21,065 nt of DNA from contig JAITAH010000190.1 in NCBI GenBank assembly GCA_031284225.1, positions 1-21,065 of the forward strand, in the 5' to 3' direction. Source of the stretch: Dysgonamonadaceae bacterium. Lineage in GTDB: Bacteria; Bacteroidota; Bacteroidia; Bacteroidales; Azobacteroidaceae. The notes beneath the pieces were generated by a model. It had not been told where the DNA came from. It made no database searches and was given only the letters and a program-made list of their open reading frames with translations. Positions 1 to 7,202 of the stretch are shown piece by piece (the stretch's first letter is position 1; every line of letters starts with the position of its first letter). Both the position numbers and the translations under genes were made by a program.

Positions 1-2
1 TG

Positions 3-140
3 TTCCGGTACAAAACAATTTTCGGCGGAGAGTTGGATGCCAGGACGTTTGAAAATCAGGAAACAGAGGTCAAACTCAAATCTTTGACATTAAATAAATT
101 CATTGGGACAGGTATGCCCGATGCTTACAAAGTCAGTTAA
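3..140 (+). pseudogene. DDE transposase, C-terminal fragment
   Basis: The first open frame (third base onward) encodes 45 residues ending in a TAA stop. It begins FRYKTIFGGELDART, continues with FENQETE, and ends GMPDAYKVS. This arrangement (RYK, then R-x-F-E-N-Q-x-x-E, then a closing M-P-D) is typical of the C-terminus of IS4/IS5-superfamily DDE transposases of Bacteroidota. The catalytic residues would lie upstream, outside the window, so I cannot tell whether the element is intact or broken. I found no clear terminal inverted repeat in the 150 bases after the stop. It could equally be the last part of a complete insertion sequence. The exact IS family is uncertain. Confidence 0.7.
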
Positions 141-618
141 TTTTACTGCTACGATAGTAAAGAAAAATACCGTCTTGAGTACCGTTGCAACAAAGTCCCT
201 GAAATCCCCAATTTATTTCAGCGCTTTAAAAATTGCCTGACATGAACTTGAATCTATCAAAAATTATAATATTGCGTAACATGAGTTAATAATTGAAGGT
301 ACGTGATCCGTTTTTTTTATTTCACTGATGATGAGTGAATTAAAACGTGTTCACAACTGTTGGCCGGCATGACGAACCGGACGAAAAGGCTTGGCGTAAA
401 ATTGAAGGACTATTTGATTAAAAAAATGAATATAAAATTTCGATTAATTAATATAATGTTTATTATTTTTTTGTACTTTTGTCCCGGCTAATTTTTCATT
501 TATTAATGTTTCGTTATCTGAAAAGTAATAAATATTAATTCATGGCTTACAAATTCAGCTTTATTTAAGGATTAATAACAAATAACTTTTTATTATAAAC
601 TCTTTAGTTCTATTTTGT
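141..618. other. Non-coding AT-rich spacer
   Basis: No convincing gene lies here. The left part (about 141-300) probably includes the right end of the insertion sequence. An in-frame run from the ATG at 369 encodes only about 40 residues of low-complexity composition and has no family signature. The right part (about 420-618) is very AT-rich and holds the candidate promoter at 474-481 and a 5' leader of roughly 130 bases for the GLUG-repeat gene. A short run around 379-420 (reading D-E-P-D-E-K-A-W-R-K-I-E-G-L-F-D then stop) may be a decayed coding fragment, but I cannot assign it. Confidence 0.5.
474..481 (+). promoter_or_regulatory. Candidate Bacteroidota -7 promoter element
   Basis: TACTTTTG matches the Bacteroidota -7 consensus TAnnTTTG at every fixed position. 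No good -33 TTTG lies at the usual 19-21 base spacing: that region is only TA-rich. If used, transcription would start near 488 and give a leader of about 130 bases before the ATG at 619 (200 bases to the alternative ATG at 688). The match is short and could be chance in such AT-rich DNA. Confidence 0.4.
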
Positions 619-3600
619 ATGAAAAACAATTACTTGAATGTACCTAACGTACTGTTACAGAAGATTTTCACATTTCTTTCGGTTTCAATGCAGAAAAAAG
701 ATTTTCACAATGGAAAAGTATTTTTTCTCCTTTTCTTCCTCTTTTCGGTGTTGACTGCTCAGGCGCAAACTTATCCGTTTTCCGGTGGCGCCGGTTCGGA
801 AACCAATCCGTTTCTAATTGCTAATCGGACGGATTTGGATAGTATTCGCCACTATATTGGTGTGGATAATGCGGGACTTTATTTCAAACAAACGGCGGAT
901 ATCGACTTGGGCGCCTCTAATTGGACGCCGATAGGCGGAAGCAGTAGTACTCTTTCAAATCAATTTCGCGGTAAATTTCATGGCGGCGGATATAAAATCT
1001 TGAATCTGAAAGTAAACGCACAATATGGCGGATTGTTCGGCGTAGTAAACGCCGGCGCAATCATTGAAGATGTGCATATTGTTGGCGGAACGATTGGATA
1101 TACTACATCAAATACATCAACTTATGCTCTGGGAGCCATTATCGGGTATATCCGATTGAGTGAGGCCGGAAATGTTATTGTCCGGAACAACAGTAATAGC
1201 GCCGCAGTCAACTTAGATGCCATAAGTTCAACTTCTGTCGGTGCGGCAGGTATTGTCGGTTACATCTATGCTACTGAAGGTGGTACAGTTACTGTTGAAC
1301 AAAACGAAAATACGGGACGCATTACGGGAAATTGCATGAGAGTCGGAGGTATTATTGGTTATGCATACGCCTCTGTTGAAAATAGCAATTTAAATATTAG
1401 CTCTAATTATAATGGCGGCGATGTAACGGGGGTATTGCAGACGGCAGGCGGCTCCACCCAAGTGCGTGTGGGTGGAATAATTGGTCATCTATATATAACC
1501 CAAGCAAACATAAGCGCTACTATTTCCAATAATTTCAGCTATGCGAAAATAGAAACGACTATCCCGAGCGGGCAGAGTTATATCGGTGGAATAGCGGGAC
1601 ATTTACAGGCTACGACGGCATCGACAGGATCGACTATGATTTTTGAGAAAAACATCGCCGGAGGTTCTATCGCAGGCGTTACAACTAACTCAGAGCTTCG
1701 CACCGGCGGTTTGATAGGCTATGTGTCACGCGGAGTTTCAAACGTACATATTCGATATTCGATATCCGCACAAACCGTTATTAACAGATACTCTACCAAC
1801 GGACATCGGATTCTTGGATCTTCTGCGACAGGAGACGGAACGCTTACTTATACCGATAATTATGCCTATAAAGATACTAAAATGGTAAACGCAACCACTA
1901 CCATTACTGCTACCGATGATGCCAACGGCAACGAAGGTATAGGCAAAACCCTTGCAGAATTATTCACGTCAACGACTTACAGCGATTCTCCTTTATCCTG
2001 GGATTTTACCGATATTTGGCAAATAGGAAACGGGACAACCTATCCCTATTTGAAATGGCAAGCCAACCGCGCCGGAATAAGCAATGATTATCTGCCTGCG
2101 GTAAAATATAATTATACCGGAAGCGATGAAAAAACGATTGCGTTGGATAATGCCAATGTGCCGACTGAAATACTGAATGAGGGAAATAAATCATTCCTTG
2201 ATTTTGAAATTATTCCTCCGGCGAACGGAAGTGCATACGCCGAATATAATCCGCTCTTTTTGTATCCGGGCAACGATTTTTCCAATAAAATCTTTAGTAT
2301 TTCTCAAAGTGGTATTCATGCCCTTTATTTCTTCAACGTCTCCCGCACGGCTACTACTCCCTTGCAAGGATATACCGTAACGCTTAAATATAAGGATAAT
2401 GTTACGCCGGATGGAACGCTTATTGCTAACGCAGACAATAATTATCGAATCAGCCGTCCGGACGATCCGGATCCCTCCGACGATTCCATTATTGTGGATT
2501 GGTACACCGATGAAGCTTATACTCGTGTATGGGATTTTACTACGATTGTAACTCAAGATACGACGCTCTACGCTCAATGGAAATATTTTCCGGCATTGTT
2601 GGGCGACGGTACACCGGAAAATCCGTACCTTATCAAAGTTCAGGAACATTTGGATAATATCAGAACGAACTTGTCTGCTCATTTCAAGTTAGCCAACGAT
2701 ATAGAATTGACGTTCCCCGAAAGTGGCAATGGATGGACGCCGGTTGCCAATTTTTCGGGAAATCCGGCTTCGGCTGCTGCTTTTACCGGCAGTTTGGATG
2801 GCGACGGACATAAAATAACCGGTTTATGGTCTAAATTTACTTCTTCCGGACAAGGTTTGTTTGCCAAATCGTCGGGAAATATCAAAAACTTGCGCATAGA
2901 AATTGATACAAAAGGAATTATTAGCAGCGCATCCACTTATTATGCAGGCGGTTTGGCTGGATACGTAACCGGTGGAAGCATCGATAGTGTTTCTGTTATT
3001 GGAAAAGAAAATGCTCAAATAACCGGAGCCGCTATGGGTACGGGCGGTCTTGTCGGGTTTGTTAACGGAGCGGCAACTGCTATCTCTAACAGTTATGCAG
3101 CTATCGACGTTTATTCGGTTATAGCAAGTACAACTACGACAGGAGGCTTGATCGGAACATCGAACGGCAGTATCCAAAATAGTTACGCATCAGGTAACGT
3201 AAGCGCCATAGATGGAAAAATCGGTGGTTTGGTTGGAACTTTTAGCGGGGCAACGATAGAAAACAGCTATGCTTCCGGCAATGTAAGTCTTACCGGCAGT
3301 CAGGGCGCCCCCATCGGCGGTTTGGTTGGCGAAGTTACCAGTGCATCTACAAAAATTATTCATAGTTATGCAGCGGGAAATGTTACCGGAACTGAATATG
3401 CAGGCGGTTTAATCGGTAAAGCGCTCGGTGAAATTACCAATAGCTTTGCTTCGGGCAAGGTAACGGGAATAACTACCTATAATAACAGTGGCGCATTTGT
3501 CGGCAACAATGGAGCCACGCTCGTCGGAAGCGGTTACAATTCCGAAGTAAATAACGAGTTGCCTGCCATCGGATCGGATGCCACGAATGAAAGCCTTACC

Positions 3601-4200
3601 GCATTGACGTCCGAAAAATTCAAACAGGCGCTTACTTATGCGACTTGGGATTTGGAAAACAGCGCCGGCTGGGGCATCTACGATGGTTACGGCTATCCGT
3701 ATGTTAAAACAATCGGCAATCATATTCTGATCACTCCCGATGCGGCAGCAACCGAATACACTTATACCGGTTCGGCCATCGAAGTATCGACTGCTACAAC
3801 CTGGACAGCCGATGCCAATTACGATCCTTCCCTGTCGGAAATTACCGGTAATGTGGTTCTGCCGGACGGCCCATTCGTAAATGTCGGAAAATATACTATT
3901 CTTCCGGGTACGGTCAATCTGAAGAATCCGTATTATCAAATCTCGTTCAAAGATGCGATTGTGATTAGGAATGGACTATCTATCCATACTCCTCTATCCG
4001 GACTTTTGAAAGCAACCGTTACAAACGGCGTCTTAAGAATTGGAGGAATTACCGCTGGAGAACCGGTTAGCGTATATAATGTGCAGGGAACAATCATCTA
4101 TCGCCGGACAGCAGTTGCCGGCGAACAAAATATACCTCTTCCTGTCCGGGGAGTATATGTAGTTGTTGCCGGTGAAAAGAAACTAAAAGTCGTTTATTGA
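619..4200 (+). CDS. Secreted GLUG-repeat surface protein with T9SS-like C-terminus
   Basis: This 1193-residue protein is probably a large beta-solenoid adhesin or surface protein. A hydrophobic signal segment ends around TAQAQ, residues 45-50. Because that leaves an unusually long N-region, the ATG at 688 (M24), which gives a normal signal peptide, may be the true start. Residues about 50-480 hold a first GLUG-like block; about 585-654 is a Listeria-Bacteroides/InlB-type repeat ending TLYAQW; about 660-1030 holds a second block with classical GGLVG...NSYASGNV repeats. About 1035-1117 looks like an MBG-type Ig-like domain starting with a TYTG motif. The last 75 residues (VSVYNVQGTIIY ... RGVYVVVAG ... 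KVVY) resemble a type A T9SS sorting domain but lack the YPNP opening. The gene sits 160 bases upstream of the operon and may be separately transcribed. Ligand unknown. Confidence 0.85.
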   Translation: MKNNYLNVPNVLLQKIFTFLSVSMQKKDFHNGKVFFLLFFLFSVLTAQAQTYPFSGGAGSETNPFLIANRTDLDSIRHYIGVDNAGLYFKQTADIDLGASNWTPIGGSSSTLSNQFRGKFHGGGYKILNLKVNAQYGGLFGVVNAGAIIEDVHIVGGTIGYTTSNTSTYALGAIIGYIRLSEAGNVIVRNNSNSAAVNLDAISSTSVGAAGIVGYIYATEGGTVTVEQNENTGRITGNCMRVGGIIGYAYASVENSNLNISSNYNGGDVTGVLQTAGGSTQVRVGGIIGHLYITQANISATISNNFSYAKIETTIPSGQSYIGGIAGHLQATTASTGSTMIFEKNIAGGSIAGVTTNSELRTGGLIGYVSRGVSNVHIRYSISAQTVINRYSTNGHRILGSSATGDGTLTYTDNYAYKDTKMVNATTTITATDDANGNEGIGKTLAELFTSTTYSDSPLSWDFTDIWQIGNGTTYPYLKWQANRAGISNDYLPAVKYNYTGSDEKTIALDNANVPTEILNEGNKSFLDFEIIPPANGSAYAEYNPLFLYPGNDFSNKIFSISQSGIHALYFFNVSRTATTPLQGYTVTLKYKDNVTPDGTLIANADNNYRISRPDDPDPSDDSIIVDWYTDEAYTRVWDFTTIVTQDTTLYAQWKYFPALLGDGTPENPYLIKVQEHLDNIRTNLSAHFKLANDIELTFPESGNGWTPVANFSGNPASAAAFTGSLDGDGHKITGLWSKFTSSGQGLFAKSSGNIKNLRIEIDTKGIISSASTYYAGGLAGYVTGGSIDSVSVIGKENAQITGAAMGTGGLVGFVNGAATAISNSYAAIDVYSVIASTTTTGGLIGTSNGSIQNSYASGNVSAIDGKIGGLVGTFSGATIENSYASGNVSLTGSQGAPIGGLVGEVTSASTKIIHSYAAGNVTGTEYAGGLIGKALGEITNSFASGKVTGITTYNNSGAFVGNNGATLVGSGYNSEVNNELPAIGSDATNESLTALTSEKFKQALTYATWDLENSAGWGIYDGYGYPYVKTIGNHILITPDAAATEYTYTGSAIEVSTATTWTADANYDPSLSEITGNVVLPDGPFVNVGKYTILPGTVNLKNPYYQISFKDAIVIRNGLSIHTPLSGLLKATVTNGVLRIGGITAGEPVSVYNVQGTIIYRRTAVAGEQNIPLPVRGVYVVVAGEKKLKVVY
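1129..1740 (+). repeat. First GLUG-like repeat block (about 36-43 residue period)
   Basis: Residues about 171-375 of the GLUG protein contain about six degenerate repeats, each opening with a hydrophobic G-G/A-I-I/V-G-Y/H core: GAIIGYI, AGIVGYI, GGIIGYA, GGIIGHL, GGIAGHL, GGLIGYV. The repeats are longer than the classical GLUG unit, with extra strand-forming segments between cores. They are protein-level repeats and are diverged at the nucleotide level. Confidence 0.7.
2944..3474 (+). repeat. Second GLUG repeat block (about 27-32 residue period)
   Basis: Residues about 776-952 carry about six repeats of the classical GLUG type: GGLAGYV, GGLVGFV, GGLIGTS, GGLVGTF, GGLVGEV and GGLIGKA. The middle ones are followed by N-S-Y-A-S-G-N-V or a close variant. 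The shorter, better-kept period distinguishes this block from the first. Confidence 0.8.
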
Positions 4201-4240
4201 AATTTGGAAGGCGTCTTAAAGGTCCGGTTGGATCATTGCA

Positions 4241-4319
4241 AGCCGATAAGCGAAGTAATCCGGAGTATTAATTATTCATGGATTACTTCGGGCTTCGGCT
4301 CTCGTAATGGGAATCGGCT
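4241..4319 (+). promoter_or_regulatory. Inverted repeat with competing third arm, possible terminator/attenuator
   Basis: Left arm 4241-4261 and right arm 4280-4300 are reverse complements over 17 of 21 positions: a 6-bp outer stem (AGCCGA/TCGGCT), a 4-base mismatch, and an 11-bp inner stem (CGAAGTAATCC/GGATTACTTCG), with an 18-base loop. A third segment at 4313-4319 (ATCGGCT) pairs perfectly with 4241-4247 and so competes with the outer stem. No U-run follows, so it is not a textbook intrinsic terminator. Its position between the GLUG gene and the eight-gene operon suggests a terminator, RNA-processing site or attenuator. The structure is visible; the function is inference. Confidence 0.5.
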
Positions 4320-4360
4320 AAAAACAGGAAGTACGAAAAATAACTATAAAATAAGAAAGT

Positions 4361-5791
4361 ATGAAAAATTTGGCATTTACCTTATATATTGGTGTATTTA
4401 TCTTTACTTGTAATGTAAACAGTTGGGCGGCGAGATTGTCCGGAAATACGAATGAACGGGTTTTTGTTAACACAGCTGTCGGAAGTTCAACCACGAATTA
4501 TACCGTTTCAGAAACGGATGGATTTTTATATATCAGAGATTTGGTTACAGGCGATAATGTTACTGTCGGTATTGTCAATGAAAGTTCCGACGAGCAAGCC
4601 GCCATTTTTTCCGCCCAAATTGTAACCAGTGGTACCTATACCTACATTCCGATGAGCGGAGCCTCTACGGGTATTCGGTTTACCCCTTTGGAAGCGAAAA
4701 CCTATCGGGCGACACTGACAGTCTATGTCAATGGTACGGCATTGACGCCTTCCATCCCCTTATCGGGAACAGGAATAGGGTATCCCATCGTCAATTTCGA
4801 ATCTGCAGTATCCATTGATAGCTCATCCGTGAAAAGAATCGCTGTAGCCGGTTTGGCAAATTCCATTACACCCGAACAGGTCGGCATAACCGATGATGCC
4901 GCCGGCGTTTTTTCGATAGTCGATGCAAAGCATTATGATACGGGAGATTCGGTCGATGTTCGCTTTACGCCGAAAGACGCAATTGTTTATACCGCTTATC
5001 TCGCGGTGGAAAACAACCGGAAAGTGGCTTTGACGGCAATCGGCCAAAATCCTGCCTTTTACAGCGTTGCCGGAAAAGAAATCTGGCAGTATCTGCAATT
5101 TGTTTCTACCGGAAAAGTGATCACACAAAACGGAACCGGCAATCCGTTAACAGCCAATGCCCGGGTGGAAAATAATGACGCCCAGTTGTGGAAAGCAATC
5201 CCATCTTCTACGTTATCTATGGATTTGCTGATCAATAAAGCCGATCCGACGTTAAGCATTCGTTTCCGTGATAATCGTTATGTCGCTGTTTCCGGTCAAG
5301 TGGAACCCGATCCGATCTATGTACCCGATGATGCTGTTTTCCTTTATCTGACTAATGGACAATACACTACCAATTATGCCAGTTTAACCCGGATAGGGGA
5401 TCTTCACGAACCGTTGGAAGCCAGCGCTGCCCGTCCGGAAAGCAATAACGAGGGCGCCGTTATCTTAATGAACGAAAGAGAAGGTGGAAAAAATACCCCT
5501 GAAACATATCTTCGTTTTGTCTATCATAGCGGAAAAACGGCAAATTCATTGGATGTTATCGCCGGCAAAGTAAAAATATATCCCAATCCGGCAAGCGAAA
5601 TACTCTTAGTGGAAATACCGGACAAGGCAGTGTCTCTTTCTGTGGTTAACGCTTTTGGACAAACGCTTTTGACGATAAAACCAACGACGACGCGGGTGCA
5701 ACTTCCCGTTTCCCATCTGAATACAGGAATCTATTTCCTGAAAATTGAAAATACGGATAAAACGAGAACAATTAAATTTATCAAAAAATGA
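4361..5791 (+). CDS. T9SS-secreted Ig-like/lectin-like protein (paralog 1)
   Basis: This is a 476-residue exported protein. The signal peptide ends around residue 23 (NSWA). Residues about 25-135 and 140-232 form two Ig-like domains of the HYDIN/choice-of-anchor-D style, with the recurring pattern FTPLEAKTYRATLTVY then LSGTG. Residues about 241-390 form a module starting IWQYLQF, with DAQLWK near residue 273 and ending YLRFVY; the Q-x-W element and overall layout recall ricin-type beta-trefoils. Residues about 403-476 are a canonical type A T9SS sorting domain (YPNPASEIL ... GIYFLKI ... IKFIKK). Its stop overlaps the next start by four bases (ATGA). The architecture is shared along its length with the next gene, so the pair arose by tandem duplication. 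A surface-anchored binding protein is inferred; the ligand is unknown. Confidence 0.8.
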   Translation: MKNLAFTLYIGVFIFTCNVNSWAARLSGNTNERVFVNTAVGSSTTNYTVSETDGFLYIRDLVTGDNVTVGIVNESSDEQAAIFSAQIVTSGTYTYIPMSGASTGIRFTPLEAKTYRATLTVYVNGTALTPSIPLSGTGIGYPIVNFESAVSIDSSSVKRIAVAGLANSITPEQVGITDDAAGVFSIVDAKHYDTGDSVDVRFTPKDAIVYTAYLAVENNRKVALTAIGQNPAFYSVAGKEIWQYLQFVSTGKVITQNGTGNPLTANARVENNDAQLWKAIPSSTLSMDLLINKADPTLSIRFRDNRYVAVSGQVEPDPIYVPDDAVFLYLTNGQYTTNYASLTRIGDLHEPLEASAARPESNNEGAVILMNEREGGKNTPETYLRFVYHSGKTANSLDVIAGKVKIYPNPASEILLVEIPDKAVSLSVVNAFGQTLLTIKPTTTRVQLPVSHLNTGIYFLKIENTDKTRTIKFIKK

Positions 5792-7188
5792 AAAAAATTG
5801 TATTGGTGTTATTAACAATGACTTTCGTCTTTACTGAAAACATCTGGGCGGAAGTGAGATTGAACGGCTATTTGGCTGCCAGAGATTTCGGCGAAGTAGA
5901 AGTGGGTACAAGCAAACTTAATTCATCCGGAACAACAACGATAATCGGAATAAACGGAGAAGAGATTTCTTACCAAATTACCAATAACGATGGCGATCCG
6001 GCAACCGTTTTTACCGTAGAGTTGAAAGGTTCCTCTACCTATTATTATTTTGCCAATTTTGGATTCACTCCGTTGGCGGCAAAAGCTTATGTGGCAACGC
6101 TTACTGTTTTTGCAGACGGTATTCCATTAAGTCCTACCATTACATTGACCGGCACAGGCGTGGAATATCCTATTTTTAATTTCGGATCGGCACGAACGGA
6201 TTTGCCGCAGGTAAAACGAATTGCTGTCGATGGTTTAACGGAAGCGATTGATTTGGAAAAAGTTCAGATAACGAACAACGGAACCGGTAACAACAATGTG
6301 TTTACAAAAGTGGCCGCTGCACATTATGATACCGGCGATTCGATAGATGTGCAATTCGCCCCGAAGGATGCGATTGAATACTCAGCGACACTCTCGGTGG
6401 CTAATACGCCCAAAGTCATCTTAAAAGGAAAAGGTAGCAGTACGCCTCGTTCCAGTTCGGCGGATAATGCGATCTGGTATTATATCCAATTCGTTTCCGG
6501 GGAAAAAGTCGTTCAACAAAACGGAGCCGGTTTCCCATTGACGGCCCAAACACGTGTTGACGGCAAGGAATCCCAGTTATGGAAAGCGCTCCCGGGAGAA
6601 GCTTCTTCAGGTTCCCATATTCTCTTCTATAACAAGCAGAATCCGAATTTGCGAATCCATTTTCATGATAACGGTTATTATGCTACCGATGAGCCGGCTG
6701 TTAACAGTCCCTATGAAGATATTTCAGATGCCGTTATTTTGAATACACTTTTTTCGCAAACAACGACCAATTATACCAATTTAACTTGGGGGCCGGAAGG
6801 ACACGATGTTGAGTATTATCCTGCCAAACCGGAAAATACCGGCGAAGGATCCCGTTTGGTGATTAACGGCAATCGTCCGGAGGATTTTCCGAAAACCTAC
6901 CTTCGCTTTATTTATTACAGCGAAACGGGAGTCGCCGGGATCAATCCGGTGAATACCGGCAACAAAACGAAAGTATATCCGAATCCGGCCAACGAAATCC
7001 TTTTTATCGAACTCGAGGAACCGGCAATTGCTATTTCGGTTATAAACAGCGCCGGACAAACCGTTTCGAAAATATTGCCGAAATCAAAGTTGGAACTATT
7101 TTCAACTATCAATCTTGGAACTGGCATTTATTTACTGAAAATCGAAAGATCTTCAGAAATTGAAAGGGTTAAATTTATTAAAAAATGA
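5788..7188 (+). CDS. T9SS-secreted Ig-like/lectin-like protein (paralog 2)
   Basis: This 466-residue protein is a tandem paralog of the preceding gene. A signal peptide ends near residue 21 (ENIWA). Two HYDIN-like Ig domains follow (FTPLAAKAYVATLTVF ... LTGTG, and AHYDTGDSIDVQFAPKDA). The WYYIQF module occupies about 229-378 with SQLWK and YLRFIYYS. A type A T9SS sorting domain covers about 393-466 (YPNPANEIL ... GIYLLKI ... VKFIKK). The start codon overlaps the upstream stop (ATGA), which suggests translational coupling and matched expression. The module is the most diverged part relative to its neighbour, so the two may bind different ligands. Function is inferred from architecture only. 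Confidence 0.8.
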   Translation: MKKIVLVLLTMTFVFTENIWAEVRLNGYLAARDFGEVEVGTSKLNSSGTTTIIGINGEEISYQITNNDGDPATVFTVELKGSSTYYYFANFGFTPLAAKAYVATLTVFADGIPLSPTITLTGTGVEYPIFNFGSARTDLPQVKRIAVDGLTEAIDLEKVQITNNGTGNNNVFTKVAAAHYDTGDSIDVQFAPKDAIEYSATLSVANTPKVILKGKGSSTPRSSSADNAIWYYIQFVSGEKVVQQNGAGFPLTAQTRVDGKESQLWKALPGEASSGSHILFYNKQNPNLRIHFHDNGYYATDEPAVNSPYEDISDAVILNTLFSQTTTNYTNLTWGPEGHDVEYYPAKPENTGEGSRLVINGNRPEDFPKTYLRFIYYSETGVAGINPVNTGNKTKVYPNPANEILFIELEEPAIAISVINSAGQTVSKILPKSKLELFSTINLGTGIYLLKIERSSEIERVKFIKK

Positions 7189-7202
7189 TAATGCTATTAT
7201 GA
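7185..7202 (+). promoter_or_regulatory. Five-codon mini-ORF linking two stop/start overlaps
   Basis: The TGA stop of the upstream paralog (7186-7188) overlaps an ATG at 7185. That ATG opens a five-codon frame (M-I-M-L-L) whose own TGA (7200-7202) overlaps the ATG at 7199, the preferred start of the M6 protease. Ribosomes could therefore be passed through two successive ATGA-type junctions. This supports 7199 over the longer start at 7160. Translation of the mini-ORF is not demonstrated. Confidence 0.35.

Noticed and set aside
369..491. About 40-codon frame in the left spacer
   Set aside because: Composition is that of AT-rich non-coding DNA, and the candidate -7 promoter element lies inside it.
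661..709. 12-base direct repeat AAGATTTTCACA at 661-672 and 698-709
   Set aside because: It is short, lies in AT-rich signal-peptide coding sequence, and is probably chance. It only matters as a caution about the start choice (619 versus 688).
2191..2682. 163-codon minus-strand frame inside the GLUG gene, and similar long antisense frames elsewhere
   Set aside because: These are shadows of strongly coding plus-strand genes, with no plausible start context or domain.
2944..3474. Regular repeats that might suggest a CRISPR or minisatellite
   Set aside because: The periodicity is at protein level (GLUG units); nucleotide copies are diverged and there are no spacers of constant length.
4204..4413. 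69-codon plus-strand frame after the GLUG gene
   Set aside because: It covers the inverted repeat, overlaps the next gene's signal peptide in another frame, and has no family features.
7160..7198. Longer start for the M6 protease at 7160
   Set aside because: It would overlap the upstream gene by 29 bases and put 13 charged or polar residues before a normal signal peptide; 7199 is preferred.
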